Positions 1-9,562 are shown, numbered from the stretch's first letter. The stretch is 64,000 nucleotides of DNA from Cyanobacteria bacterium REEB459 (GCA_018970085.1 JAGWXD010000003.1:62001-126000); one strand, 5' to 3'. The notes: generated from the letters alone by a model not told the origin. Program-made: numbers and translations.

Positions 1-1
1 G

Positions 2-937
2 ATTGCCGGTCTGGCCGGCACCTTGCATGTTTTCCCCCAGACTCGTCGCTATGCCTCGGATTTGTTTAAAGTGCCAGTTTTATGTCTACTGACCTGGTTT
101 ACCAGTGGGTTGTTAAATCGGCTGGCCAATATTGGCATTGACGGGTTTGCCCAGGCTTGGGAAAAAAACGATTTGGGCAGTGGCCGCAATGTGGCGCACC
201 GAGCTATGCGAATCTCTACTATTATTAACGCTGCCAAAGGCTTCAAAACCGTTGTTATCTATCTTTTAGCGGCATCACTGCTGCTACAGGCTTTAAAGCT
301 TGCTCCTGTGTCAGTCTTTGCCCTGGGGGCGATCGCGGCTTTAGCCCTATCCTTTGCTGCCCAGAGTTTGGTCAAAGACCTGGTAAATGGCGTTCTGATT
401 CTCCTAGAAGACCAGTATGCCATCGGCGATCTAGTCTCTACCGGAACCGCCACTGGCATTGTAGAGAACCTCAATCTTCGTATTACCCAAATTCGGGGGG
501 AGGACGGGCGCCTGGTCACCCTACCGAATAGTCTGGTTACCCAGGTAGCCAACCTCAGTCGAAACTGGTCACGGGCGGTGATTACCATCGACGTAGCCTA
601 TCATACAGACGTCGATCGAGCTCTGGCGGTGGTCCAAACAACTGCCCAGACCATGGCCCAAGACCCCAACTGGCGGGGTGACATTATTACTCCGATCGAA
701 AACCTGGGAGTCAATGAGGTCACCCACGCTGGCCTCACCCTACTCCTCTGGATTCGAACCCAGCCCTTGAAACAGTACGGGGTAGCCAGAGAATTTCGGC
801 GTCGACTACGGCTGGCCTTAGCCGCAGCGGGCATCCCCATCGGCATTCCTCAGCAGGAGTTAACCCCCTTACCGGAGGAAAAACCACCAGAAAACCACCC
901 CGGGCCCGATCACCCCAAGCCAGACCTATTGACCTAA
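2..937 (+). CDS. MscS-family mechanosensitive channel (5' truncated by window edge)
   Basis: Membrane pore protein of the small-conductance mechanosensitive channel family, which opens under membrane tension to release solutes. The frame is open to the first bases, so the true start lies upstream; a TTG at 23 is only an internal possibility. Hydrophobic segments occur near the N-terminus and before the glycine/alanine-rich pore helix (LGAIAALALSFAAQSL), followed by the typical beta domain (DLVNGVLILLEDQYAIGDLV, then LPNS). The C-terminal alpha/beta domain ends in a proline-rich tail (about the last 25 residues). The neighbour is convergent. Family assignment is solid; substrate or gating class cannot be told. 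Confidence 0.88.
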   Translation: MAGLAGTLHVFPQTRRYASDLFKVPVLCLLTWFTSGLLNRLANIGIDGFAQAWEKNDLGSGRNVAHRAMRISTIINAAKGFKTVVIYLLAASLLLQALKLAPVSVFALGAIAALALSFAAQSLVKDLVNGVLILLEDQYAIGDLVSTGTATGIVENLNLRITQIRGEDGRLVTLPNSLVTQVANLSRNWSRAVITIDVAYHTDVDRALAVVQTTAQTMAQDPNWRGDIITPIENLGVNEVTHAGLTLLLWIRTQPLKQYGVAREFRRRLRLALAAAGIPIGIPQQELTPLPEEKPPENHPGPDHPKPDLLT

Positions 938-985
938 ATAATCCAGCGGCCTGGCCCAGGCCGCAGACAGGGTACATCCCCGGCC

Positions 986-2761
986 CTACCCGGGAGGCAC
1001 CTGGTCACCCCCAGGGGCTGGGCCAGCGGGCGGGTTAGCAGGCTGATAGGGGACTGAAGGCTGGCTAGATCTGTCAGGACTCTGGCCCCCAGAGGGTGGG
1101 GAGAAAGTGCTATCTGCAGATCCAGAGGAGGGGTCAGCGGCAGGGCGACCGACCGGAACAACGGGTTGGTTAAGTTCTTTCTGAGTAGCCTCAGCAACCC
1201 GACGAATTAACTCGCTGGCCCGGCCGTCATTATCAGGCCGCTGCACCAAAATAGCCAGCACATAACGCCTACCATTAGCCGTATCTACCAGGGCCACATC
1301 CCCCAGGGAGGTAGCGATGTCTCCGGTTTTATTCGCTACAATGGTACCATCCTCAGCACCGATGCCCTTGGGTATCAGGCTCCGACTAGCGGTACGTTGC
1401 ATAATACTCAGCATGCGATCTCGAGAACGGGGCGACAACAATCCTCCTTGATCGATCAGGGCCATCAACAGAGCCAGGTCGTGGGCACTGGTCGTATTGG
1501 TACCCTGCAGATCGGGCAAGGCATTGTGCAAAATAGTAGAGCCCAATCCCCAATCGGCAAAGCGCTGATTCAAGGCCTCCTGTCCCCCCAGGGCCTCAAT
1601 CAACATATTTGTGGCGGTATTATCGCTATGAATAATCATGCGGGTAGCCACATCCAGGGCACTATACTGAGTACCCACCGGATCGTTAGCCATAGATCCC
1701 GATCCACTGGCGATCTGATTTTCCTTCAACACCAGGGTCTGGTTGAGACTCATGGCACCGCTATCGACCTGCTGCAAAAAAGCTATCAGAATCGGTACCT
1801 TGATCGTGCTGGCCGCCGCCATCGATTGACTACCCTTGAGATCAATATAGTGGCCAGAGTCTAGATCTAGGGCAAACAGGCTAGGGGTAAGACCAGGGGT
1901 AAGGGTAATGAGTTGCTCAATCTGAGCCTTAAAGCGAGTGAGCTCGTCGGTCAACTTTACGTCATCCACCCTATTGATGCCAGCCGAAGAGCCAGAATCG
2001 GTTCTTGAGGCTGGCAGCTGTTGGGCTGTTATGCCCTGGCTGGGCTGGGGTATAGAGCTAGCCTGCCGGGCTGGACTGAAGGCAGCTAATAGGGTACCGG
2101 CGATCGCCGCAATGCCAACCCCAAGAATAATTAGCCGAATTAAATACAGCAGGGGAAGGGAGGTCTTGGGTAGGCCAGGCCCCCGACTGCGACTCCGCCG
2201 CGGTCGGTCCGGCGAGCGAGAGTCCATGGCAGCGGCTGGAGGCTCAAGCCGGGGGCTAAGAGCGTGGTGAGGAGCCTTTGGTACCAATTCAGAGGCCTGG
2301 CCAGGGGGGCGGCGCGCTCCCCTGACCAGGGGAGAAACCGATCTGGATAGGGGAACCGCCCGGTCGATCTGCGTCTGGGGGTTGACCCTCAAGGGCCGCT
2401 CAGCAGGGGCTGCCTGTTCCCGGGATGGGGGTCTAGATCGCGCTGGTAACACTGGCATTGTCAAAAATCTGGTGTCAGGATTGTCCAGCCGTTTGGGGGG
2501 CGATGGGTCTACCCCATTAGCCTCTGACCTGGTCTCATACTCGTGTTTCATGTGCTTATATTGACGCCATTGATTGCGCCGACGAGAAACCAAAGAAGGC
2601 CGCAGGGACCCATCGGCGGTCTCGGGTTGAGGCCGGTCATTACCGAGCAAATTCGGCTGGGATGGGTTAACCCCCTGGGGCGGTGCTGAGGAAACCTGGC
2701 CATAGCCAGAGCCCTGGGATGAGGAAGCCGAATTAGGATCACCAAACTGTGCCATCGCCAC
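986..2761 (-). CDS. Membrane-anchored class A beta-lactamase-fold serine hydrolase
   Basis: About 200 low-complexity, proline/serine/arginine-rich N-terminal residues precede one membrane segment (about 205-230, LLYLIRLIILGVGIAAIAG) and a periplasmic class A beta-lactamase-like domain. The catalytic motifs are visible: STIK (Ser318, Lys321), SDN (379-381) and KTG (478-480). Aligning from SDN through the conserved GG and Pro167 positions puts Leu where class A enzymes have the deacylating Glu166, so efficient beta-lactam hydrolysis is doubtful. It may be a penicillin-binding or peptidoglycan-related hydrolase. A long Pro/Gly/Ser-rich tail follows. GTG at 2761 gives this length; ATG at 2755, two codons in, is equally possible. 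It is the last gene of the minus-strand run from rpsP. Confidence 0.85.
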   Translation of the reverse strand: MAMAQFGDPNSASSSQGSGYGQVSSAPPQGVNPSQPNLLGNDRPQPETADGSLRPSLVSRRRNQWRQYKHMKHEYETRSEANGVDPSPPKRLDNPDTRFLTMPVLPARSRPPSREQAAPAERPLRVNPQTQIDRAVPLSRSVSPLVRGARRPPGQASELVPKAPHHALSPRLEPPAAAMDSRSPDRPRRSRSRGPGLPKTSLPLLYLIRLIILGVGIAAIAGTLLAAFSPARQASSIPQPSQGITAQQLPASRTDSGSSAGINRVDDVKLTDELTRFKAQIEQLITLTPGLTPSLFALDLDSGHYIDLKGSQSMAAASTIKVPILIAFLQQVDSGAMSLNQTLVLKENQIASGSGSMANDPVGTQYSALDVATRMIIHSDNTATNMLIEALGGQEALNQRFADWGLGSTILHNALPDLQGTNTTSAHDLALLMALIDQGGLLSPRSRDRMLSIMQRTASRSLIPKGIGAEDGTIVANKTGDIATSLGDVALVDTANGRRYVLAILVQRPDNDGRASELIRRVAEATQKELNQPVVPVGRPAADPSSGSADSTFSPPSGGQSPDRSSQPSVPYQPANPPAGPAPGGDQVPPG

Positions 2762-2822
2762 ACTACCTAGCTAGTACATCGCCACGATCCCCCGCCACCG
2801 GTTCCGGGTAACGCAGGCCTAA

Positions 2823-3596
2823 TCAATCCTGACGGGCTGTTAAAGCCCAGGTCATCTGTCTCAAAACCCCCCTCAGCATAGCTAATTCCTTTTGAGTGGG
2901 GTCAGCTCGATTCAGCAACTGCCGCAGCTTTGCCATCCGAGGAGAAGCGGTATGGGGGTAAAGATAACCGATTCTGAGCAAAATGGCTTCTAAATCTTGA
3001 TAAAATTCCTCTACTTGATTCAGGTCAGCAGTCAGGTCAGCCTGGCGATACCCACTTTCATCGGGTCCAGCCCCGGCCTCAGCGATCAACAGCGCCGATC
3101 TGCGTAGCAGGTAACTACAGACCCCTACCGCCTGGGCCAGGTTCAAAGAAGGGTAGACCTGGCTAGCCGGAATTCGCACCCAGCGTTGGGCGTGGACTAA
3201 CTCTTCGTTACTTAACCCCCGGTCTTCAGGTCCAAAGATTAAGGCTGCCCCCCAGTTGGTCTGGGGGGTTGCAGGGAGCAACCAGGGTAAGGCTGTTTCG
3301 GGCAATTCTAAGGGCTGGTTCTGAGGATGTAGCCGGCCCGTGGTCGCCACCGCCCGCTGACAGCCCGCCAGGGCTTCCACCAGGCTGCTAACAACGCTGG
3401 CTGCCGCCAGTACGTCATCAGCATGAACCGCCATTTGGCAAGCCAGAGGATCCCCAGGATCGCAGCGGGGATTGACTAATACCAGGCGATGCAGACCCAT
3501 ATTTTTCATAATCCGGGCCGTCGCCCCCAGGTTCAAAGGCCCGGCTGGTTCTACCAGCACAATTCGAATCGAGTCTAAGGGCCATACCTGCAACAC
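2823..3596 (-). CDS. RNA 2'-O-methyltransferase, TrmJ/SpoU family
   Basis: SPOUT-class methyltransferase, probably acting on tRNA ribose 2'-OH (TrmJ methylates position 32) with S-adenosylmethionine. The three SpoU motifs are present: motif 1 near the N-terminus (EPAGPLNLGATARIMKNMG), motif 2 (LIFGPEDRGLSNEE) and motif 3 (YPSLNLAQAVGVCSYLL), which form the trefoil-knot cofactor site. A helical C-terminal extension of about 90 residues is TrmJ-like. The start is GTG at 3596 (TTG at 3593 is possible). It begins 13 bp after the phoH stop, so co-transcription is likely. The exact target nucleotide is inferred from the family only. Confidence 0.85.
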   Translation of the reverse strand: MLQVWPLDSIRIVLVEPAGPLNLGATARIMKNMGLHRLVLVNPRCDPGDPLACQMAVHADDVLAAASVVSSLVEALAGCQRAVATTGRLHPQNQPLELPETALPWLLPATPQTNWGAALIFGPEDRGLSNEELVHAQRWVRIPASQVYPSLNLAQAVGVCSYLLRRSALLIAEAGAGPDESGYRQADLTADLNQVEEFYQDLEAILLRIGYLYPHTASPRMAKLRQLLNRADPTQKELAMLRGVLRQMTWALTARQD

Positions 3597-3609
3597 TCAG
3601 CACTCCTGA

Positions 3610-4617
3610 TTAGAGATCGGATTGATCCGGAGAGGGAAGGGGCCTGGTAGCGTCAGGCGAGCTCTGACTTTCGTAGGTTTCATAGGCAGCCACAATCCGC
3701 TGCACCAGAGAATGGCGTACCACATCCCCCTGGCCCAGGCGACAAAACGCAATCCCCTCTACCTGGTGTAGAATTTGCTGGGCCACCGCCAGTCCAGAAC
3801 TCTGGTAACTAGGCAGGTCAGTTTGGCTGGTATCACCAGTGACGACCATGCGAGAGTGGAACCCTAAACGGGTCAGCACCATTTTCATTTGGGCAGCGGT
3901 GGTATTTTGGGCTTCATCTAAAATCACAAAGGCGTTACTGAGGGTACGACCCCGCATGTAGGCTAAGGGGGCGACCTCGATAATGCCCCGCTCCATTAGA
4001 CTGATGGCTTTCTCTGGGTCTATCAGCTCATGGAGAGCATCGTAGAGAGGGCGCAGGTAAGGATCCACCTTCTGTTGCAAGTCTCCTGGCAGAAATCCCA
4101 ACCGCTCGCCGGCTTCTACCGCCGGGCGGGTAAGAATGAGGCGGTCGTATTCATTCTTCAAGAGAGCCTGGGCCCCTACCAGGGTGGCCAAATAGGTCTT
4201 ACCGGTACCAGCAGGACCAGCACAAAAAATTAAATCTTGGCTCCTTAAGGCCTTGAGATACTGTTTTTGCCGAAAGGTTTTGGCCCGTACTATCTCCCCC
4301 CGACGGGTACGAGCCACAATATCCTGGTGAATTGCCTGTAGTTCTTCCAGGCGATCGCTACCCAGGGCCTGACAGGCCGTAATCACGTCAGCGCCCGTAA
4401 TATTTTGGCCCTGGCTCCACAACGGTTGCAACGCTTGCACTAACCGCTGAGCCAGTTGGATACTGTCCTCCGTACCTGAGATTAATAACTCTTGTCCCCG
4501 CAACACCAGACCGGCTCCGGTTTGCTGCCCCAGCAGCTTAAGATTCTCATTCCGGTAGCCTGACAGGGCTATAGCAGCATCGTTACTGGCAATTGCAATG
4601 CGAACCAGAGCAGGCAT
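3610..4617 (-). CDS. phoH: PhoH-like ATPase
   Basis: Cytoplasmic PhoH-family P-loop ATPase related to the RNA-helicase core, widely linked to RNA metabolism. About 120 N-terminal residues resemble the KH/R3H-like lead domain of long PhoH proteins. The Walker A motif is GPAGTGKTYLA and Walker B is FVILDEAQNTT, followed by the TGDTSQTDLP sensor region and an RHSLVQRIVAAY arginine-finger-like stretch near the C-terminus. It follows khpA by 11 bp and precedes a tRNA methyltransferase, an RNA-centred cluster with rpsP that is common in cyanobacteria. Confidence 0.92.
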   Translation of the reverse strand: MPALVRIAIASNDAAIALSGYRNENLKLLGQQTGAGLVLRGQELLISGTEDSIQLAQRLVQALQPLWSQGQNITGADVITACQALGSDRLEELQAIHQDIVARTRRGEIVRAKTFRQKQYLKALRSQDLIFCAGPAGTGKTYLATLVGAQALLKNEYDRLILTRPAVEAGERLGFLPGDLQQKVDPYLRPLYDALHELIDPEKAISLMERGIIEVAPLAYMRGRTLSNAFVILDEAQNTTAAQMKMVLTRLGFHSRMVVTGDTSQTDLPSYQSSGLAVAQQILHQVEGIAFCRLGQGDVVRHSLVQRIVAAYETYESQSSPDATRPLPSPDQSDL

Positions 4618-4628
4618 CAGATACCTAT

Positions 4629-4973
4629 TTAAGATTTAGGACGGAGTTGGGGCTTGGATCGGGGAGAGGGTTTGGGAGTAGGGCGAGCCGCAGACTGGCT
4701 AGGGGTACCATCCTGGTCCGATACGCCGTATACATCAAAATAGGCCAGCCAGCCCCACAGGGCCGCTGTAGCCCTAATTACACTACGAATGGCCTGAATA
4801 TTACGGCCTCCCCGGCCAAACACCTTGCCGCGGTCATCGGCGTCAAAGGCAATTCTGATCCAAACCTTAGCTTGAACGGGATTGGCCTCGCAATCAACCC
4901 GTAAAGTGTCAGGAGAGTCTAAAAAAGGCTCCACCAAAAATTTAACCAGTCTTGAGAAATCAGGGGTACTCAT
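4629..4973 (-). CDS. khpA: KH-domain RNA-binding protein KhpA (YlqC family)
   Basis: Small type II KH protein that binds RNA through the G-x-x-G loop, seen here as GRGGRN followed by the IQAIRSVIRA helix. The core domain spans about residues 5-85; the last 30 residues are a Pro/Ser/Lys/Arg-rich tail likely to be disordered. It starts at ATG 4973, 21 bp after rpsP, and is followed closely by phoH. In other bacteria KhpA pairs with KhpB/EloR to influence RNA and cell shape; that role is not shown here. Confidence 0.88.
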   Translation of the reverse strand: MSTPDFSRLVKFLVEPFLDSPDTLRVDCEANPVQAKVWIRIAFDADDRGKVFGRGGRNIQAIRSVIRATAALWGWLAYFDVYGVSDQDGTPSQSAARPTPKPSPRSKPQLRPKS

Positions 4974-4994
4974 GACCAGAAACAGGCAGTTAAA

Positions 4995-5264
4995 TCAGGA
5001 CTGGAGAGATGAAACACCGCTCTTAAGCTGCTCAAAGACGTTAGCTTTCTCTAAAATACGATGAACGGTTTTAGTGGGTTGGGCGCCCTGCTGCAAACGC
5101 TTGAGAATAGCCGGAATTTCCAGCCGGGTTTCGTCGGTGCGGGGATTATAAAACCCCAGCTCTTCTAAAGGACGCCCATCGCGACGGGCATCGCTATTGA
5201 TGGCGACAATTCGATAGCTAGCTTCTCGCTTTTTCCCAAAACGCTTCAATCGGAGCTTAATCAT
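4995..5264 (-). CDS. rpsP: 30S ribosomal protein S16
   Basis: Structural protein of the small ribosomal subunit. The sequence begins [20 protein letters not shown] and continues with the conserved [14 protein letters not shown] block, giving 89 residues, normal for the family. An upstream in-frame start at 5336 would add 24 residues unlike any S16, so ATG 5264 is chosen. First gene of the minus-strand run rpsP-khpA-phoH-trmJ-like. The gap to the divergent methyltransferase gene (about 180 bp) must hold both promoters. Confidence 0.97.
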   Translation of the reverse strand: MIKLRLKRFGKKREASYRIVAINSDARRDGRPLEELGFYNPRTDETRLEIPAILKRLQQGAQPTKTVHRILEKANVFEQLKSGVSSLQS

Positions 5265-5442
5265 AAAACCACTGCAAGCAAAGTCTGAAAGGCAAATTAC
5301 TACGGGCAAACGTCCTAAAGACGAGTCTATTATCATAGCAGTATAAAAGTTTCAAGCCAACGATTCTAATCAAATTTTGTTTGGCAGCCCTGAACCAACC
5401 CCAGCAGTGGGGAGATTTAAGTCTTAATATTCCGAGCTTGTT

Positions 5443-6105
5443 ATGGCTAATCACACGCTGTCGTTGACCAAGGACCTGCACCAGTACCTGATCGCCCACT
5501 CTTTACGGGAACCCTCTATTTTGCTGGCCCTGCGCCAGGAAACCGCCCGCCAGCCCCTGGCAGCTATGCAGATTGCCCCAGAGCAGGGGCAGTTTATGGC
5601 CCTGTTAGTGCAATTGGCAAGGGCGAAAAAAGCCCTGGAAATAGGGGTTTTTACTGGCTATAGTGCTCTTTGCATCGCCCTTGCCTTACCCCCAGAGGGC
5701 CAGTTGGTAGCCTGCGATATCAACCAGGATTACACCGCCATTGCTCAACGCTATTGGGCCATGGCAGGGGTTAGCAATCGCATTCTGCTACGCCTGGGTC
5801 CCGCCCTAGATACCCTGGAACACCTAATTAGGGCGGGAGACAGTAATAGTTTTGACTTTGCCTTTATCGATGCCGATAAAAGCAACTACCCCCAGTACTA
5901 CGAGCAGGTACTGCAGTTGGTGCGACCGGGAGGCTTGATTGCCATCGATAATGTGCTGTGGTCAGGGCGGGTCGCTGATCAAACTGTGCAGGACCGGCGT
6001 ACTCAAGTGTTGCGGCGCTTTAATCAGGCCCTTTACCAAGATCAGCGGATTAGTTTGAGTATGGTGCCGATTGCCGATGGGTTAACCTTAGCCCTGAAGA
6101 AATAA
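5443..6105 (+). CDS. Class I SAM-dependent O-methyltransferase
   Basis: Cation-dependent O-methyltransferase of the CCoAMT/catechol OMT type (methyltransf_3). The cofactor loop is EIGVFTGYSALCIALAL. The acidic metal-binding block FIDADKSNYPQYYEQVL and the IDNVLWSGRV motif are characteristic of this family. The 220-residue length is typical. The gene stands alone, divergent from rpsP. The natural substrate (a phenolic or polyketide hydroxyl) cannot be read from sequence. Confidence 0.9.
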   Translation: MANHTLSLTKDLHQYLIAHSLREPSILLALRQETARQPLAAMQIAPEQGQFMALLVQLARAKKALEIGVFTGYSALCIALALPPEGQLVACDINQDYTAIAQRYWAMAGVSNRILLRLGPALDTLEHLIRAGDSNSFDFAFIDADKSNYPQYYEQVLQLVRPGGLIAIDNVLWSGRVADQTVQDRRTQVLRRFNQALYQDQRISLSMVPIADGLTLALKK

Positions 6106-6173
6106 GACGATCTCGGCAACTCGACTCGACGGCCTACCCCCCACTCCTAGTTGGCCATCCCCTCCAGCTGCAG

Positions 6174-7700
6174 CTAAGAGCCACCGCCATGGAGATAGTC
6201 TAAAATACCCTGGGCGATCGCCCGGGCCATCTGGGCTTGCCACTGAAGATTACGTAACCGGGGCGCATCCGTAGCACCGGTCAGAAAACCAATCTCAATC
6301 AGCGCCGAGGGCATCGAGGTGCGCCGCAACACAAAGAAGCGAGCCTGGCGCACCCCCCGGTCGTTCATTCCCATGCTCTCCATCACCCGACGATGCAATC
6401 GATTAGCCAGCGGTAGACTGGAGTCAGAAAAGTAGTAGGTTTCCACCCCATTAACTTCTGGCCGTTGCCGATTCACAGCATTGGCATGAATACTCACAAA
6501 CAAGCTAGCCCTGGCTGCTTCTGCCCGATCTACCCGGGGCTGTAAATCCAGGGTTTGATCCTGTTGACGGGTCAGGTCCACCGTAATTCCCTGCTGACGC
6601 AGAATAGCAGCCACCTGAGTCGCCACCGATAAAACTACCCCCTTTTCCTGTAAGCCCTCCAGGCCAATCGCCCCCGGATCGGCGCCCCCATGACCCGGAT
6701 CCAGCATGACCACAATGGAACCCCGGGGCAGTGGCGATCGCTCAGCTCCATGACCGGGGCTGGCCCCACTCTGGACCAGCGGCGCCTTAGCAGGCTGTAT
6801 GACCGGTAATAAGACTGTCATCGTTCCCTGGGGAATCTGACTGGCGGCCATGCCAATGGGCATCAGACGAATTCCTGTAGGCCCTAGAAACACCTGCCAG
6901 TCTGGACTCACCTGATTGAGATTAAGGGTAATGCGGACTGCCGGAGGAGCCGTGGCAAACTGAGTCAGGTTCCAGCGATCAACCCCATAGCGACTATCGG
7001 GCAACCCACCTGCGCCCAGGTTGGGGGCAAGGGCTGCATCCAGCACGTCAATCACCAGTTGGCGATGGTAATTAGCATCGCGGGTACGATAGACATGTAC
7101 CTGGGGTGTAGCCCCCTGGGTAGACAACCAAAATCCCTCCGTGGTGGTCTGCACCGCACCAATGACGGTAGCCGTAGGGGGTACGGTCAGATAACTAACC
7201 TGATTAGGATGCAGTCGGGGAGAGAGGGAGACAGGTGCATTACCCTGGGCTGACCATCCCACCGCCTTAGCACGATCAGGGCCACCAGAGGCAACGACCG
7301 GGGTTGGGTGAGGTAACTGCACCACCCATTCCTGGTCAGTTAGACCCCACACCTTTACCTGTTTAGGATCCAAGGTGAAATCAGTATTTAATTCCAGCAC
7401 CATACGACTAGTGCGGGCATCAACCTGCATCACCTTAACGGCTTTAACAGCACCACCAATAAAAGCATCTGCCCTAGTCTCATCGGTGACAATACCTGGT
7501 AGATCAATCACTAACCGGCGAGGCTTAGCCAACCAGCTAACCTGGGGTTTTACCCCAGTTGCTGTGGTAAATCGCAGGCAGTTCTGGTGCGCATCAAATT
7601 GCCAGGTCTCTAGCCGCGAGGTTGCCTTAGCTGGCAAACTGCCCAATAGGCCAATCCCAACAACGCCGATTACCCCAGTCATCAGTCGCTTAATCTGCAA
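6174..7700 (-). CDS. amiC: N-acetylmuramoyl-L-alanine amidase with AMIN domain
   Basis: Periplasmic zinc amidase that cleaves the bond between N-acetylmuramic acid and L-Ala in peptidoglycan. In filamentous cyanobacteria AmiC-type enzymes are needed for cell separation or septal nanopores. An N-terminal signal peptide (about 1-27, hydrophobic core ending in AKA) is followed by AMIN-type beta-rich domains and a C-terminal Amidase_3 domain (about 325-505). Zinc-binding blocks are visible: DPGHGG, the Glu in LQEKGV, SIHANA, and the catalytic Glu in ALIEIGFLTG. Standing close to hetR makes a role in filament biology an attractive but unproved idea. Confidence 0.93.
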   Translation of the reverse strand: MQIKRLMTGVIGVVGIGLLGSLPAKATSRLETWQFDAHQNCLRFTTATGVKPQVSWLAKPRRLVIDLPGIVTDETRADAFIGGAVKAVKVMQVDARTSRMVLELNTDFTLDPKQVKVWGLTDQEWVVQLPHPTPVVASGGPDRAKAVGWSAQGNAPVSLSPRLHPNQVSYLTVPPTATVIGAVQTTTEGFWLSTQGATPQVHVYRTRDANYHRQLVIDVLDAALAPNLGAGGLPDSRYGVDRWNLTQFATAPPAVRITLNLNQVSPDWQVFLGPTGIRLMPIGMAASQIPQGTMTVLLPVIQPAKAPLVQSGASPGHGAERSPLPRGSIVVMLDPGHGGADPGAIGLEGLQEKGVVLSVATQVAAILRQQGITVDLTRQQDQTLDLQPRVDRAEAARASLFVSIHANAVNRQRPEVNGVETYYFSDSSLPLANRLHRRVMESMGMNDRGVRQARFFVLRRTSMPSALIEIGFLTGATDAPRLRNLQWQAQMARAIAQGILDYLHGGGS

Positions 7701-7922
7701 ACCCGAGCGTCTCCCCTACCCCAATCGCCTTACTCTACCCCCGCCAGGCAAGCTCAGCAGGGCCGTCTCTTACGTTGCAAGATCCTGCCTACTGCCTGAA
7801 TCGGCTTAGATATTAGCTCAGTTTGAAGATTTCAGGACAGGGATAACTACACCGACGGTCTAAAGCAGCAGCCCTAACCCTGGCGACTGAGGCCCATGGG
7901 GGCGGCCTTAAGGCCACTGGCG

Positions 7923-9101
7923 TCAGCTAAACCGCTGCTTTACAAAAGCCTCTAGCCGGTCCATACCCTCTAGAATTGCCTCCATAGAGGTGGCATAGGA
8001 GAGGCGAATCTTACCTTCGGTACCAAAGGCAATACCTGGAATAGCCGCCACGTATTTATCGATTAATAATTGGGTGCAAAATTCTAGAGAAGATATTCCC
8101 AGGGGCTCAATATCGATATAAAGATAAAATGCCCCTTCCGGAGTGCCGCAGGTGAAACCGGGAATTTGGCGACATCGTTCTAAGATCACCTGGCGTCGGT
8201 CTGCAAAGGCTCGACCCATGGTTGTTACACAGTCCTGAGGTCCCTCCAGGGCAGCGATCGCCCCGTACTGGGCAAAGGTACACACATTAGACGTACTGTG
8301 ACCTTGAATGGTCCCGACCGCCTGAATTAACTCCTGTGGTCCGGCCAGATAGCCTACCCGCCAGCCCGTCATTGAATAGCCCTTGGCAAAGCCATTACTA
8401 ATAATGGTGCGATCAAAAGCCTCAGCAGACACTGCCCCAATGCTCAGGTGAGTCGCCCCATCGTAGAGAATTTTCTCGTAGATTTCATCTGACACCACCC
8501 AGATATCAGCCTCTATAACCACTGCCGCCAAGGCCCGAATCTCCTCCGGGGAATAGACCATCCCAGTCGGATTAGAGGGAGAATTTAACACCAACAGCTT
8601 GGTCTTAGGGGTGATGGCCTGCCGCAGTTGGTTGGGGGTAATGCGATAGTTTTGCTCAGGGCTAGTAGGTAGCAAAACCGGGGTACCCCCAGCCAGTTTC
8701 ACCATTTCTGGATAACTTACCCAATAGGGAGAGGGAATGATCACCTCATCACCTGCCTCAATCAGCGCCATGATCAACCCATAGAGAGAGTGCTTGCCGC
8801 CATTAGTGACAATCACATTTTCGGGCCCATAGCAGAGGTTGTTATCCTGCCGTAGTTTATTGGCGATCGCTTGGCGCAGGGCTGGTTCCCCAGCCGCCGG
8901 GCCGTAACGGGTCTTGCCCTCATCTAGGGCCAGCTTAGCAGCAGCCTTAATATGATTAGGAGTATCAAAATCTGGCTCCCCTGCGCTAAAACTGCACACC
9001 GGTAAACCATCAGCCTTCATGGCCTTAGCCTTAGCCGCGATGGCTAGGGTCAGAGAAGGGGTGACGCGATTCACTCGACTAGCTAGAGAAAGGGAGGGCA
9101 T
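7923..9101 (-). CDS. aspC: Aspartate aminotransferase (class I/II, PLP-dependent)
   Basis: Fold-type I pyridoxal-phosphate aminotransferase of the Ib subgroup, interconverting aspartate and oxaloacetate and possibly prephenate and arogenate. Recognisable are [10 protein letters not shown] near the N-terminus, the [12 protein letters not shown] substrate/PLP block, [10 protein letters not shown], and the lysine of [20 protein letters not shown] that forms the internal aldimine. ATG 9101 gives 392 residues and the expected [13 protein letters not shown] start; a GTG nine codons earlier (9128) is less likely. It lies about 220 bp upstream of amiC on the same strand. Confidence 0.92.
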   Translation of the reverse strand: MPSLSLASRVNRVTPSLTLAIAAKAKAMKADGLPVCSFSAGEPDFDTPNHIKAAAKLALDEGKTRYGPAAGEPALRQAIANKLRQDNNLCYGPENVIVTNGGKHSLYGLIMALIEAGDEVIIPSPYWVSYPEMVKLAGGTPVLLPTSPEQNYRITPNQLRQAITPKTKLLVLNSPSNPTGMVYSPEEIRALAAVVIEADIWVVSDEIYEKILYDGATHLSIGAVSAEAFDRTIISNGFAKGYSMTGWRVGYLAGPQELIQAVGTIQGHSTSNVCTFAQYGAIAALEGPQDCVTTMGRAFADRRQVILERCRQIPGFTCGTPEGAFYLYIDIEPLGISSLEFCTQLLIDKYVAAIPGIAFGTEGKIRLSYATSMEAILEGMDRLEAFVKQRFS

Positions 9102-9368
9102 AGGAGTCCCACAAAACCGACATGACACCTAGAGTAGATCTTTTCTGAGCCCCCCGATCAGCTTTCTCATGACATCCCAACATTTCCACAGCCCGCCCCT
9201 TCAATACAGGCCGGGCTGCCCCCAGCCCCCAGCAGAGGCACCGGAGTTGCAACCCCAGTCCTAAGGTCTCCTCCCCAGGCCAGACTACCCCAGCCTTACC
9301 CCCCAATTCCTGGTAATCTAGGGCCAAAACCCCGAAGCTATTGCCAAATTTCTAGCAAAGGGCCTGCC
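9102..9368. other. Non-coding stretch upstream of aspC
   Basis: No convincing ORF or RNA gene. A weak inverted repeat (AGCCCG near 9190 with CGGGCT near 9213) is the only structure I notice. The promoter of the minus-strand aspC gene should lie at the left end. Confidence 0.5.
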
Positions 9369-9370
9369 AA

Positions 9371-9562
9371 AGAGGGGCATCACCATTGATCCTATAAATC
9401 AAAAATTCTCTTAAGGTAGATTGTTCCTGAACGCTCACTGTGTTTGTTCATGAAACCTCTTGAAAAAGAGGGGCATGACCATACACCCCATAATTGGAAA
9501 TTCCTTTTAGGGTAGATCATGTCCATTCATCTGGTAAGTGCGTTCATGACATCTTGCAATTC
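9371..9562. repeat. Imperfect tandem duplication, two 96-bp units
   Basis: Unit 1 (9371-9466) and unit 2 (9467-9562) align without gaps at a constant 96-bp offset. Identity is highest in AGAGGGGCAT at the unit start, around GGTAGAT near the middle, and in GTTCATGA near the end (9446 and 9542). Both units have an AT-rich central block (CCTATAAAT in unit 1, CCATAAT in unit 2). It lies 380-575 bp upstream of the patX-like start and may duplicate a promoter or operator. Confidence 0.75.

Noticed and set aside
1397-1864. 155-residue ORF antisense to the beta-lactamase-fold gene
   Set aside because: Lies wholly within a gene with intact catalytic motifs on the other strand; composition is a frame shadow.
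9371-9562. CRISPR-type repeat array
   Set aside because: Only two diverged 96-bp units with no spacers, so it is a tandem duplication and not a CRISPR array.
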